Shown here piece after piece: positions 43,650-55,788 of a DNA stretch of 64,000 bases. How positions within the stretch are numbered: the first letter of the stretch is position 1; each line of letters begins with the position of its first letter. The translations under genes and the position numbers were made by a program. Under the pieces are notes generated by a model that saw only the letters and a list, made by a program, of their open reading frames with translations, was not told the origin of the DNA and made no database searches. Source of the DNA: Coprinopsis marcescibilis (lineage: Eukaryota; Basidiomycota; Agaricomycetes; Agaricales; Psathyrellaceae); contig ML210168.1 of the NCBI GenBank assembly GCA_004369085.1, forward strand, positions 124,596-188,595, in the 5' to 3' direction.

Positions 43650-44183
43650 ATGGCAGCACATCTATCCAGAAGCTTCGCGCGTCTAATGTCGACCGCGACG
43701 ACCAGCGCATCAGCCGCCAAAAGTCAAGCAACTGTGTATCCCTTCTCAAAAACCGCCTTGATCACTCTACCGCCTCCAAACCATGTTACAACGAAACTTC
43801 TGAACGGAAAAGGCCTTATGGAACACATTCGAAAGACCCTCGCTACACCGGAGAAGCAAGCCATCATCGACAAGCTTTTCTCCCGAAAGTCACCACACCA
43901 GTTACGACCGGGCTCTATCGTCACCGTGATACAAGACCAAGCACCAACCCAATTTACAGGCGTACTTATTGCTGTTCGACGCCGAGGCCAGGACACCTCG
44001 TTTAGGCTGCGGAACATCATCCAGCGTACGGGAGTCGAGCTGCAGTTCTTTGCGAACTCGCCGAACTTGAAGGAAATCAAGTTGATTAGGAAACCTCCTG
44101 GCGGACGCATGAGGAGAGCGAAGCTGTTCTATCTGCGGGATGCACCAGACAAGATGAGTATGCTTGCTGGAGGCAAGAAATAG
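43650..44183 (+). CDS. IMG1: Mitochondrial large-subunit ribosomal protein bL19m
   Basis: A protein of the mitochondrial large ribosomal subunit. A single exon of 177 residues. The N terminus (MAAHLSRSFARLMSTATTSA) is a typical mitochondrial presequence. The bL19 core follows: LRPGSIVTVIQDQAPTQFTG, VLIAVRRRGQDTSFRLRN, VELQFFANSPNLKEIKLI, then RMRRAKLFYLRDAPDK, matching the bacterial L19 ending R-R-A-K-L-YYLR. The ATG at 43650 is chosen because it starts the presequence; the frame is open 52 codons further upstream. Confidence 0.93.
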   Translation: MAAHLSRSFARLMSTATTSASAAKSQATVYPFSKTALITLPPPNHVTTKLLNGKGLMEHIRKTLATPEKQAIIDKLFSRKSPHQLRPGSIVTVIQDQAPTQFTGVLIAVRRRGQDTSFRLRNIIQRTGVELQFFANSPNLKEIKLIRKPPGGRMRRAKLFYLRDAPDKMSMLAGGKK

Positions 44184-44607
44184 AAGGTACGCCTCTACAT
44201 GAAATGTTGTACAGGCGCTTTGACTTACCAGCAACGCAACCAGTCAGCTGAAGTACACCCCCTTGAAGACCCAGGTCTCCGGTCTAGACAGCCTACAAGC
44301 TTTATTCCGGGTTCGAGAATTGTCCTTTGCTTGACACTGCTTTCGGCGTCAAGGTTCTTGCTTGTACGGACCCAGTACATTCTACAGCGCCTCGCCCTAC
44401 TATAATCATATATCATATTTCACATCTGGTCTGCGAATAATTCAAGGACCCGAACATAAATAGACGGCCCTTATTCACCCGAAAAGCCGTATTTCTGAAT
44501 CGAGGCAGTGATGCAATTGGTTATCATACAGGACGTAATGTTCAAGAGATAGAACTGTGCGCGCTTGTGGAGACCAAGCCTCTTGCTCCTTCCCTTCACC
44601 GTCCACC
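44184..44607. other. Intergenic spacer
   Basis: This spacer lies between bL19m and the Ivy1-like gene, both on the plus strand. Short frames only. No RNA gene, repeat or clear promoter element was identified. Confidence 0.5.
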
Positions 44608-46559
44608 ATGGCCCCAAATCGACCTCAGTCCCTGCGCACCTTCACTCTCAGTTCCGTAAAACGTGCATTGTCTCCAGGCCCTCCATCACCAACATTCTCA
44701 GAAGTAACCAATGCTTCGGCGATGCACTTTGGCCCAAATGGACCAACAAAAATCATAACTCGCGCAAACCTCAAGGCTAGCATCAATGCATACGAAGATG
44801 TGAGCGTCGTTCTCAGTCGTCAGATCTCATCGATCTAGGGTCTCAAATTAAATACTTAACCGCGATAGCTCGTCAATTCATGTTCAAGTTATCGGGCAGC
44901 TTTGGTTGCCATGTCGAGGGCGACCGCGGCGTTTGCAGATGCCATGGAACGGTGCAGCGGGTAGGTGTTTCAACATACACCAACAAGCTACATTGTCCAT
45001 ATATCCGACGGCTTTGCTTACTTTGTTTCGAAACCCTCCAATCCTAATAGGCTCAAGGGACCTACATACGAGGCAGGCACTCGCCTACAAGCTGCTTCTG
45101 GTCTACACCACCTCATGGGCAACCTCTGGCATGTTCTGGCGCGTGGTCTCTTCGATCGGTCGTTAGTCAATACGCTAACCCGCGGGTGTAGTCCGATTCC
45201 CTGGATACGAAAGTAGAGAAGCCGCTCCGCCAACTATTGGAAACATATCGAACGACTGTGAATGTACGAGCCCCTGTTTCCAAGTAGCTCTGCGCACAGA
45301 CCAACCCACCTGACTACCTTGTCCAATCGACTTTTAGGATCGTTCACAAGCACATGAACACGTTCTGAAGGAGAAAAGTCAGGCCATACGCGATACAGAA
45401 ATGCGTAGTCTGAACCGCAAACAGAGGAGTACGTTTCTCTCTATGATATGCTCAAAGAGGGTAACCTCTGATCGGGAACGCGTTAGACCTCCAGAGCTTC
45501 AGAGAAGCTCTCTCAATGCTCCAACGACAAGTGGACGACCTTGACGAGTTCAAGGCCTCGTACTACCAAGACGTGGTAGATCACGAAGAAGATGTATGGA
45601 ACGGGGTCCAAGGCAAGGTAAGCACCCACACTGCCGCATTTCGGAGAGATCTCAATCTGATTCGACATTTTCCATAAACAGGTCTGCCTAGCAGTTAGAT
45701 CTACGATGGATGTGTTTGATAGAGTGACTTCCAAAGCGTACGTTCCATCCCGCATCGGTTATTATCTCAATATGGACCTCACAATGTCTGTTTCCCTCGA
45801 AATCGCAGGTCAGATCCGATAATTGAACATATGCTCCAAACGGTTCCAGACCCCTTTGACTCGTATGGTCCACCCCAGTCAGAAGACCAAATTTTCAGCA
45901 TTCTCGCACCGTTGTCTATCATGAGCCCGTCACCCTCCCCGAGTCCCGTAGTTGGCACTCCCGAACAAGGGCAATTAGGAACTTCGCCGTTGTCGCATCC
46001 CAAGATCACGTCCTGGCTGCCTTCTGCTTCGAACGGGGTGTACCCTGTGGAAACCACGGACTGGGCCAGTGCATCGGGGTCCACTTCTCCCGTCTCTCCC
46101 GCGTCGCCACCTCCTACCTCGACATCTCCTCCATGTGCTACCACACCCACCAATCGAAGACACTCGGTGCCGCCGAGCAGTGGCAGGAAAGCCGAATCGA
46201 AACTGCGTTCGGTATTGGCCCCTATTGAAGAGTTGCGGCCATGTCAAGATCTCGGGAGTGCCTCAACAAACCGACGACTATCAAACCCGCTGTCAATCAG
46301 TGCAGACCAGGGGGGCAGCAGGGAATCGCCACCATCTGAAGAAACGATGAATTCCGCTGAAAATTGGGGTGGTAGTTACGGCGCCTCACAATACGAACCG
46401 GATGATGATGGCGCCACTACGCCCCGACGGTCCACCCTCTTTTCTCATTCGGATTCGTTCACGCAACTCGACGACAAGACGCCACCGACACATGATCTTG
46501 AGCAGGAAAAGGAGAAGAATGGATTCGGCAGCATGTATCCCGAAATCCCGGCAACCTAA
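44608..46559 (+). CDS. IVY1: Ivy1-like inverse-BAR phospholipid-binding protein
   Basis: Likely an I-BAR protein of the vacuole/endosome linked to phosphoinositides and Rab7/EGO signalling (known for yeast Ivy1). About eight exons. After a Ser/Pro N terminus come SEVTNASAMHFGPNGPTKII, then a long helical array assembled across introns: RANLKASINAYED, SCSSYRAALVAMSRATAAF, LKGPTYEAGTRLQAASGLHH, DTKVEKPLRQLLETYRTTV and NLQSFREALSMLQRQVDDL. DEFKASYYQDVVDHEEDVW and MDVFDRVTSKASDPIIEH follow. The C-terminal 240 residues are Ser/Pro/Thr-rich and disordered. The ATG at 44608 sits in CCACCATGG. The family call rests on the recognisable MHFGPNGPTK and helix pattern. Confidence 0.78.
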
Positions 46560-46701
46560 CAGGAGCACGAACATGAGATGGGTGGGATTCCCCTGGACAT
46601 TTTTATTATATCATTATTTATCGTATATAGTTAGTACCTTTCAATAGCAAGTCTATCCATTCTAAACCTTTGTGTTAGTCGTACTTTTTCGTTCCTGACC
46701 A

Positions 46702-49478
46702 TTACTTTCGACTGTTCTGGATCGGTTGGATACCATACTGCACCAATGTTTTCTCGTCGACAGAAGCAGGGCTTCTGAACAGAAGATCCGTACCTCCGCT
46801 GGTTTTCGGGAAGGCGATCACGTCGCGTATAGATGGGGTCTCGCACAGAATAGCCATCAAGCGATCGAACCCTGAAAGGATGAGTACCACACGAGTCAGT
46901 TGGGCGTTCGGGAGTGGCGATAAACAGAGCTCTTGCCAAGTGCGATACCGCCGTGAGGCGGGGCGCCACATCTGAGCGCCTGGAGCAAATGATTGAAAGG
47001 AGCCTTCTCACGATCACTGAGCTGTCGAGGCGATAAGCACAAGAACTACTGCGCAGATAAATGAGGTGGGACCACACGTACTTGCAACACTTGGGTGAAG
47101 ATTCGGTCTTGCATATCCGCATCGTGGATTCGAACAGAACCTCCGCCGATTTCTACTCCGTTGAGGACGAGGTCGTAATGCTGACCACGAACCTGGAAAA
47201 GGAACAGATGGTAAGACATAGGGTGCAGTATACATCGTACAAGGCGTTCCGCACGTGTTCAATGTCACCCTTGTATAACGCGTCGATATCCTGCCACATG
47301 GGGGCAGTGAATGGATGGTGAGAGCTACTCCACCGACCTTGGGCCAGGAAGTCCTTATCCGAATCGTCATGTGTGAACAGGGGGAATTCGGTCACCCACA
47401 AGAAATGGGGTTGTTCCGTTGCGACGAAATCCCCTGTCGGTCGGAGCGGATTAATTTGGAGGTATTTAGTAGGTGTTACTCTGATCCTTTGTGTGGAACA
47501 CTGGCGCACCTTTTTGCTGTGCAGATTCGAAAATGCCAAGACGGACCCTGCCCAATTCCGTGGACCCTCCCTTCAGGAGAACAGTAATATTAGTTTTTCA
47601 TTTCTGATAAGCGAAGGCCCATTTCGGCCGAATCATTGACATACCGTTGGTGAGCGCGGTCGCTGGGCCAAAAAGATATGATCCCCCGGTTGGAGCTGCA
47701 GTGCCTCGTTTACGACAGCCTGGTGGTCTGGCCCAAGGTCGAGATAAATGGAGCGAGCGAGTCGACTCTTCAAAAGCCACGAGTCGACGCTCCCTTTGGT
47801 GAGAGCAAAATACTCCTAAGAAGACCACAAAAACATGATTGCAAAGCGGTTAGTGTGATCGTTAGTTGGCAGATAAGATGGAGACGCACAGCTTCATGTT
47901 CTAAAGTCCGCGACGCATTCACAAATTCGGCCTCGTGTGATTTACGAACGACGATGCATTCGAGAATTTCTTCGGTACTTGCTGCAGCGGGTAGACGCTG
48001 CAGCCCTGACAAAAGATCGCTGATGGAGATAATCTGGTGCACGGTGAGATTAAAAAGCCCCTTAGACGTCAAAAGATTACTGGAGATGAAATACTCACCT
48101 CAAGCCCGAAACGAGTATCAGGTTTATCTGATCCAAACTGTAAAGAGGGGTGAGCGAATACGATAGACTCTGGAGCAAATGGCGGCTTACACGTGTCATA
48201 GCATCGTAATATGTCATGACATTGAAGTTTTGTGGCAACTCGATACCCTTGACATCGAGCCATATTTTCCGAATTAAATCCTCAATTACCTCGCGCACCT
48301 CGTGTCCCCCGATGTTCCAGAGCTGATCCTGTTCGGATGCTGGGGAGGCGGCTGCCTGGGGCGAATGGGGATTCCCCCAGGAAACGAACGCCATCTCCAA
48401 ATCCACTTGGGTAAATTCAGGCTGTCTGTCCTTACGTCCATCTTCATCCCTAAAGCACTTGGCGATCTGAAAGTACTTGTCGACGGCGCCGGAACATATC
48501 AGCAATTGCTTTGGCTGCTGGGGCGACTGCTGCAATGCGTAGAAAAGGGGCTCGGATGGATCATTCTGATGTGATTGGCGCGTTGGGACGAGAAACTCTC
48601 TCGCGCCCTCTGGAGATGATCGCAAGAGAACTGGAGTCTCGACCTCGGTGAATCCTGGAAAAGATGGGTTATTAGAAGGTCTGTTTCGAAAATTCCATTT
48701 CTGGTTTACCTTGTGAGTGCAGAGTAGATCGCACGATGTGAGAAACTCGGCTTCGTGTCTTGATATTATTGGACAGGGCAGTGCGACGCAGGTCCAAAAA
48801 ACGGTAGCGAGCTCTAAGGTCTTCACTTGGCTTTTGTGTGAAGTGATGGAGGTATTAGTTCCGCAAAGGGAATGTGACGCGTGAATAACACGTACCAGAT
48901 TGTGGACGTTGGAGGGCACGAATGGCAGATCGCTCGCGGGATTAAGCAGTGTAACTTTGTCGACCTCCACGTCGATTTGGCCGGTAGGACCCTTTGGTTA
49001 GTATGAGATGTGTGAACGGCGGACGAGAGGAGATAAAAGCACGAACCGGCCGCTGCGCGTACTCTGGACGGAGCGACACGGTCCCTTGTATCAGCACTGC
49101 AGACTCGATGTTAATCGAAGACAAGGTCTCGGAGGCTGATGGATTTGCTTCGTGGTTAACTGTGAGCTGTGTGATGCCCGAGGAATCTTTGAGCGGGTAA
49201 AAGGAGAGAGATTTCCCCTTCCTTTGGTTCAGTAAGCAATTGAATTGGATCCATTTGGGTCGGAACGCGTATTACCGTTCTGGAAGGAGCCAGCCAGTCA
49301 AGACGACTCGGGAACCAGCGTCTTTGGGAGACAACTGGCCACAGCTGTGCGTCCGTTTAGGAAAAGGAGCTGTAGGGAATGAACAAGGTGTATTGGGAGA
49401 AAAACTCAGTCGCTGACCAGAATGAGCAGCTGTGTGAAGCGCACGACAGCGAGGCAGCGAATTGAATCTGGAGAACAT
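46702..49478 (-). CDS. MSD1: Mitochondrial aspartyl-tRNA synthetase
   Basis: Charges mitochondrial tRNA(Asp); class IIb synthetase. The N terminus ([20 protein letters not shown]) is a mitochondrial presequence. [20 protein letters not shown] starts the OB-fold anticodon-binding domain. Class II motifs appear in order: [20 protein letters not shown] (motif 1), [20 protein letters not shown] (motif 2) and [13 protein letters not shown]. The insertion domain contains [19 protein letters not shown], and motif 3 is [19 protein letters not shown], followed by RDVIAFPKT and a short C-terminal extension with [10 protein letters not shown]. About ten introns. One of them, inside motif 3 at 46872-46936, begins with GC rather than GT. 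It is convergent with the Ivy1-like gene. Confidence 0.93.
46872..46936 (-). other. Non-canonical GC-AG intron in motif 3 of mt-AspRS
   Basis: The minus-strand donor reads CTTG|GCAAGAGC and the acceptor CCTTTCAG|GGTTCG. Removing these 65 bases rejoins GIALG to FDRLMA, the universal class IIb motif 3. No GT donor in the vicinity restores the motif and frame. Confidence 0.75.
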
Positions 49479-49665
49479 GTTGGCAGGTTGAGTAAATGTT
49501 GGCGACAAAAGCGGAGTTGTCACAGTTACCGGTGGTATGGTTTGGCAGGCAAATGGGGTTGGTGCAGACGGGCATCAATATTGGCCTTATTGGTCAACAC
49601 AACCCTGCCACACACGACAGTCTATAAAGCCAACCATGCAAGCTACTACTTTCTCCCATAACATA

Positions 49666-50689
49666 ATGGCCTTCAACCGTCTTCCCATCGAGCTGCTCGA
49701 CACCATCTGCGACTCTCTCGACCACAGACGCGACCTCGTCGCCCTCTCCACCACAAACTCTACCCTCTACCACGTCGCCCATCGTCTGCTCTACAAGCAC
49801 ATATCCGCTTTCCAGAACACCCCCTCCCTCAAAGTAACAACTCTGCTCGCACACAGACCAGATCTCGCCCGCCATGTCAGGTCGTTTGCTATCGTCCTCG
49901 ACCCGGCAAACGAACAGCCTACTTCCTACTTCAACTCCCTCGCAACCGCTCTCCACAACATGCCTGATATCGAGTCTTTAAAACTGACCATAGACCCCGC
50001 GATGTCTTGGGTCCTTCCTCATGCTTCTTCTGTTCGTTATCCGCGACTACGGGATTTTACATGCGTCTTCTCCTTTGATCACCATGTCGCCCAGTTTCTC
50101 GGGAAAACAGGCGCTCTCGTCCATCTCGAGCTCGGCCACGACTTGAATTCACAGACTCCCCTTCCGGAGTTACTTCCCGCGTGGCTTCCCAATCTCGAAT
50201 CCTTTGCAGGATCGTCCCAGGTCGCACAGGCAATCGTGCCTGGTCGTCCAGTCTCTTCCATCTCCATGCATTCGGGCGACTTGACCGAAGGGGTTGTCCA
50301 AGAATTGGCAAAATCTACCGCTGCCATCCTCTTTCTGGATGCGACTACGGCTTCTTTGCCTTTGCCTCTCTTGGAGGCCATGGCGAGCGCTATCCCCGAA
50401 TTGCAAGAGCTCCGGTTGGCAACAACCTACAATCTCTGGGATGAATGGTTCAAAACAGTGAGTTTCATTGACCCACGTCGTATTGCCATCCAAACTTATA
50501 TTTCCCTTCCAATAGCCTTTCATTAAAAATATAAAATCCGCGCTTATCAGCATGGACAACCTGCAGACTGCTGAAGTTTCTGGCATGCTTTGGAGATGGC
50601 TGACAAAAGATGGCCGAGTTCTCGCCAACGAGCCACAGGTTCCTACGGATAATCTAGACGACGACGATTCTTCCTACTTCCATGCCTAA
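49666..50689 (+). CDS. F-box protein
   Basis: A probable substrate adaptor of an SCF ubiquitin ligase. Two exons (49666-50457, 50516-50689) give 321 residues. The N terminus MAFNRLPIELLDTICDSLDH matches an F-box (LP-x-E-LL). It is followed by RRDLVALSTTNSTLYHVAHR, the second half of the box, and the mushroom-typical LLYKHISAF and RHVRSFAI. The remaining part shows weak leucine-rich segments (DIESLKLTIDP, LVHLELGHDL) without clear repeats, as is usual for expanded agaricomycete F-box proteins. Splicing at 50458 avoids an early stop and adds a conserved-looking PFIKNIKSALISMDNLQTAE tail ending DDDDSSYFHA. The substrate is unknown. Confidence 0.8.
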
Positions 50690-52460
50690 TCTTTCACATG
50701 TGTTACTTGACATAAACCCTTTCATCTACATAGATTCCTTTGCTTCGAATTGCATGTCACATCCATAGAGTTTTCTTACGACTAATTTACGACTTTTAAC
50801 GATCATGCATTCACCCCTACATTATTGTATTTATCATACCATTCTATAGAGAACATTACGCACACGTTAATACACTAGTCGGAGCAATCCTATTCGACAC
50901 ACATTCCATAATGTTGTTGCCCTTCACCCTGGATGTCGGACCCATTGGCTCCATAAATATCACGTTGACCGTATGCCCGCTTGGTTGGGACAAGATCAAG
51001 ATGAGCTCTCTCTCTCGACATTGGGTCCACTGCGTGGGGACAAACGGGTCATTTTAGCTATGTTATCCTCCCTGCAGTTCATGGCTGTGGACCATAAAGA
51101 TGACGATCCTCAATCAGCCGTTCGCATCACCATCACTCAGGAGAAGAAGTCCTTGAATTTCCTGCCTCACGATAGTCACGGTACAAGGTAAGAAAGAGGG
51201 CGCTTACAATGCCGATACAGGGTCCATTTTTTGGGGTACATCTCTAATTACTGTACGCGAGCTTGCCGGCGGTGTGAATGGTCGGAATTTGACGTTCGTT
51301 CAGTCCATCATAACCTGTGCCTCAGTGCCTACTACTTCCATCTTTCATGTCGCTCAAAACCTTTCATTCTTGCCTTTTGCAGGGTTCTTCGAACCGCCAC
51401 CCATTCCTGGTCGCCGGGACAGTTTGAGAGACCCTAAGGTCTGGACGAAGCGTCTGCGCCCTGCGGCTGCGCACACTTGTAATAAACCAGAGCACATTCG
51501 CTGATCAGCAGACTAAGATAGGAGAAGTCGAGTTTTCCACCGATAAGGCCAGTTGCTGATTCAGATAGATCAACTTTATGCCATTGCGTTATGCCTATTG
51601 TCTTGTCGAAATGGGATGCTACCTAGAACAATGATGCTATACTTGCAAATGAGCGTGGGTATTGGTGGGAGGTCAGGAGGAAGCCACCAGCATGCCCGAA
51701 ACACGAGTGCTATTCAGCCACTCGCAGGCCGCTGCATGATGCTGTCCTAATTACAGAGCTCCCAAGACTTGTCCAAGCGAGAGCCGTCATTGTGTATATT
51801 CGGCAGAGGTAATGGAGTATGAACGATTCCGTCGGGGGGTCAGGGCAGCTGAGGCGGAGGATCTGTTTCGGTTAGGTCATCGGATTTGAATTACAACTGC
51901 AGGCAGCAAGCCCCGATGAGAAATTCCTGGTAGAAGGGAATTCCGTAAGGTCGGGCACTATGTATGTCGAGCCATTGGGGCCATGCAGCCATGGCGAGGA
52001 GAAACTGAAAGAATCCGAACCACGATCTCTCTGTGAGATCGAACCACGGGGTTGGGGCATATTGTATATAGAGATCCACAAAGCCACACAGACTGCACCC
52101 ATGGTAGTGACATGGCCAATAGTCACTGGCCATTGACATCTTGACAGCGACGGACTGTAGGGATGTATTGTCGAGGAGCAGCAGCAGACATATGGATTTG
52201 GGGAGGGTAGCAAGAGGAAATCAGAGTCCCACGTAGCTTAAAATGACAGGAACAGTTGGAGATGGAGTCCGAATCGCAGAGCAAGTATTAGCGGAAGGAA
52301 ATGACGGAGGCTTTTGGTGGATGATCTTATCAGGTCACATGAGCTGGAGGAGATAAGATCCTGTGAAGTCCCCGATCATTGTTTGCTGTGGGCGCAACAA
52401 TTTGGACTTTACCTTCCACCACCACCGTCACCTGAGGAACATCGGCCCTTGTTTGCCGTC
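50690..52460. other. Intergenic spacer of about 1.8 kb
   Basis: This spacer lies between the F-box gene and RPC6, both on the plus strand. Overlapping short frames at 50910-51190 (one starting MLLPFTLDVGPIGSIN) and a minus-strand frame 51891-52139 rich in Trp/Phe look protein-like in patches. No family or complete gene could be built, so this may hold a small or degraded gene. Confidence 0.4.
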
Positions 52461-54208
52461 ATGAGCAAACGTCCCCCGAATGAGCAAGAAAGTCGTCTGC
52501 ACCAGGCCGCACTCTCCGCTCCAAAGCAGGTAACAATCTTATATTGCTCCCATTCTCTCCCTGCTTCTCACCCGGTCAGCGTTGCAGGAACTATCTCCAA
52601 AACAGATCGAGGCCTTGATCCCCGAGTCAAAGGACAGGCAAAATGCTATCAATTTCCTGCTCGCAGTCGGTCTGCTCAAAACCCTCAAGGATGCAAAGGG
52701 AAATCTCGTCTTCAGAGCCGTTTCCAAAGGCGAGTTGATCGCGTGAGTCACTGGACACCCTAAGTTCTGTTTGGAAAGTCCCTTATTGCCGTTTAGAGTC
52801 AAGGATCTATCTGGAGAAGAAAACCTTGTGCTTGGCCATATCAAAAGCTCTGGGAACGAAGGTTCGCGTCACCTGGTATCCCGTCCAACAAGAAACTAAT
52901 AAGCGTGCAATAGGGATCTGGACGAAGCATCTCAAGGCCAAAACTAATCTGCACCAGACAGTCATTGATCGATGTCTAAAAACTCTGATTCAAAAGCAAT
53001 TGATAAAGCGCGTACCTTCGGTTCAGGTGAGCAACGTGATCATTCGGCCCATGAACCCCTTTTTGATAATAACATATGTTGTTTAGCACCCTACGCGTAA
53101 AATATACATGCTTTCGAGCATAGAACCCTCGATTGCACTGACTGGTGGTCCTTGGTATACCGACAATGAGCTGGATACAGAATTCATCCAGCATCTTACG
53201 GATGCTTGCTACAAGTTCATTTGTGACATCGTGGGTAGCTCGGGCTGTTCCCCCCTGCTTTATCTGGATTCTAACGATAATGTCAGAGCTTCCCAAAACG
53301 CAGAGAGGGTGCTGAAGGTGCCTTATATCCGATCTCGAACGCGCCGGAGTATCCCTCTGCGCAGCAAATTCGTAACTCCCTCCGAAAAGCCCGACTCACA
53401 GAAACCGACTTGAGCGTGGAACATGTTGAATCGTTGCTCAACGTCCTTGTTCTGGACGGAAAGATCGAAGCGGTATGTCTCACGTCCCCATCTTACGGAC
53501 TGAATGGTACTTACCCCATTTTAGCTGCCGTCTTTTGGGACCAGTCTCTGGGACTCGAATGCGATTAACGAGGAGTCCGAGGATGAGCACGACAGCCGCT
53601 CAAGGAAAAAGCGAAAGCATGGCTCAGATGACGAGCATGAACGAAAACGCTCCAAAAGAAAGCGCAGCAAGAAAGTGAACTCAGACGACGAGAGCTCAGA
53701 TGATCATCCCTCTAAAAAATCCAGGCGAAAACGAGGTCGATCGGCGGACAGCTCCAGTGACTCGGAATCTGAGGCGGACGTGAAAAAGAAGAAACGCAAA
53801 GGCAAGAAGATTAAGGACGAAAGCGACTCCTCCGACAACGACGACGATGCTCGTTTAAAAAATAAAAAGCGGAAAAAGAAGCGTTCACGGTCGTCCGATA
53901 GCGATTCGTCTTCCGACTCTGAGTCTGAGCATCGCAGCAGGCGATCGTCCAAGAAATCCTCGAAACGATCTCCGTCCCCTTTCGACTACTCTGGGTACGA
54001 CAACTTTGATGCTGGCGGAGGACTCGTTTATCGAGCCCTAAAAGAAGAAGCACCCCTCGTAGCCTGGTACCAAGCACCATGTGCTTTATGCCCATCTTTC
54101 GACTTCTGCAAAGAGAGTGGCCCCGTCAATCCACGTGAATGCGCGTACTTTGAAGAATGGCTGGAGACCAAACCTATGACCAGTCTTCCAGATTCTGGGG
54201 TTGTTTGA
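52461..54208 (+). CDS. RPC34: RNA polymerase III subunit RPC6 (RPC34/POLR3F)
   Basis: A subunit of the Pol III RPC3-RPC6-RPC7 subcomplex that opens promoter DNA. About seven exons. Tandem winged-helix domains appear as QIEALIPESKDRQNAINFLL, VGLLKTLKDAKGNLVFRAVS, then IWTKHLKAKTNLHQTVIDRC, LKTLIQKQLIKRVPSV and KIYMLSSIEPSIALTGGPWY. A third runs NSLRKARLTETDLSVEHVES, LLNVLVLDGKIEA. The C-terminal Fe-S segment is CALCPSFDFCKESGPVNPRE C, with the four family Cys in place. The usual protein is about 320 residues. Here a ~150-residue Lys/Arg/Ser/Asp/Glu insertion lies between LPSFGTSLWDS and GGLVYRALKEE (about 53560-54010). The start at 52461 is MSKRPPNEQE. Confidence 0.9.
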
Positions 54209-54258
54209 TGAGATTATAGGATTAACAGAAGACTGTGTACATTACACTACCCAGGCAA

Positions 54259-55460
54259 TCAAAATACCCCCGTTTCAAGTTCCAGCACTGACAGGGTTTC
54301 AATCGCCCTTTTCAGTACATGCACAGCACTGTCGATCTTGAGCCACTGTGAGTTGACCTCGTTTGTCTTATCGTCCACCTCCACCGTATCTCCTCCCATA
54401 TATTCGGCCACAACCCCTTCATACAGGTCACCGCGATCTTTGATAATGAACATGGTAAAACGCCAGCCGGTCGCAACGTGGCCATCCACCTTCACTTGTT
54501 TTTCCGCGACATTGAACTCGACCCTGCTGAAATTAAAGCCAAGACCAATACCCAGCGCTTTGGTGTACGCCTCCTTCAAGGTCCACATCCAAAAGAAATG
54601 ACGTATGCGTTCCTCTTCCGGTATGGAGTCGTCGGCGCATAGTTTGAACTCCAGAGGTGTTAGCTTGGGAGGAGGTTAGTGTCTTAAGCTGAGTCCGGCT
54701 ACTCGTAGATGAATAGATCTGACAATCGTACCTGGTCTTCAAATGCCTCGAGGAAGGTGGGGAACCTTTCGCGGGGGGCTATCTGTGTTTTCATCACATC
54801 GATCCCAACGCTGTACGACGGCGGATTGTGAACACCAGGAGCAAAGGCTACTGCCACGAGCGAGTTGTCATGGGTAACATTGAACCCGATGTGGTTATCC
54901 GGCTCTTGGTTGAACTAGTAACAGTAAGATTAGATTGAAATCCAAGCGTCAAGCACACTCCTTCCTATCCCAAATACAACCGGGACTGGACCTACGATAT
55001 ACGGCTTGCCTCCCGTTGTTTTAGAAAACACTACAGGTCGCGTTTTACCAGCTTCTTGCAGGGTCAATCGGACGAGGATGTCCCCGATTAATGTCCCTAG
55101 ATGAATCACATTTAAAGAGTGAATTAAACGTGAATGGTACAAGGGTCAATGATTCAATACATTTCGGAGGACTTTAGGGGTACTAACGGCAGGCATCATC
55201 TCGTCTGTAGAATTTGCGTATTCGCGTTTGGCTGTCTGGGTGAACCCTCGATAGTCCCTGCAAGTACAGCTTGGGGGTGGGGTGACATATCAGCAACCAC
55301 AGCTTGAATAACAGTCAGAAGAGTCTAACTCGGATTTTCCGGAAGAAAGGGAATTTATCCAATATTGAATATATGGCGATACCGGATAAAGACATACCTC
55401 TTCACTAATGTCTTCACTGTGATACAGGGCAGCCTGGACTCGCAGCGAGTTCAAGTTCAT
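54259..55460 (-). CDS. 4'-phosphopantetheinyl transferase
   Basis: Transfers the phosphopantetheine arm from CoA to carrier proteins (fatty-acid synthase, lysine biosynthesis Lys2, polyketide/NRPS enzymes). Five or more exons assembled on the minus strand. The N terminus MNLNSLRVQAALYHSEDISE leads to a conserved RIRKFYRRDDACRTL-type segment, here RKFYRRDDACR then LIGDILVRLTLQEAG. KTTGGKPYI follows, then NHIGFNVTHDNSLVAVAFAP and VGIDVM, which supplies the magnesium-binding Asp. FFWMWTLKEAYTKALGIGL is the W-x-x-KEA-x-x-K signature. Length fits the Lys5/AASDHPPT (Sfp-like) type. It is convergent with RPC6 and divergent from the pfkB-like gene. Confidence 0.88.
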
Positions 55461-55788
55461 GGGTGCTTCGGATGGATCCTGGACAATAGTGATGGTGTGC
55501 GATAGAATATGCGATACACTGCGCACTTCAATCGATTATCCGGCAATCGTAGTACCTGTTTTGGTTAGTCTTGTGGCGGCTGTCCTACTATTTGAGAATG
55601 TATGGTGGATAGTAAGTTGTACAAAGACAGCCTCGAGGTTGATCCGGTTCTGCTGATTGACGCTCGAGCGTTATCTTATCTAGATCCCTGCAAACGGGGA
55701 TTATGAGGTTTCTGCTGGAGGCATTAGGAGAGATTGTGTGTTTCTCTCGAGCTTGAACGAGCTTGCGTCCCTTGTACCTGTTTCAGCG
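55461..55788. promoter_or_regulatory. Divergent region, PPTase / pfkB-like gene
   Basis: These 328 bases lie between two opposite start codons and should hold both promoters. No TATA box was recognised. Confidence 0.45.

Noticed and set aside
47110..47150. Possible tRNA B-box (GTTCGAATCC on the minus strand)
   Set aside because: It is coding sequence of the mt-AspRS (VRIHDADMQ segment). No A-box or cloverleaf was found.
51891..52139. Minus-strand Trp/Phe-rich frame of about 82 codons
   Set aside because: It has no start context, no domain and no neighbouring exons. Composition alone does not support a gene.
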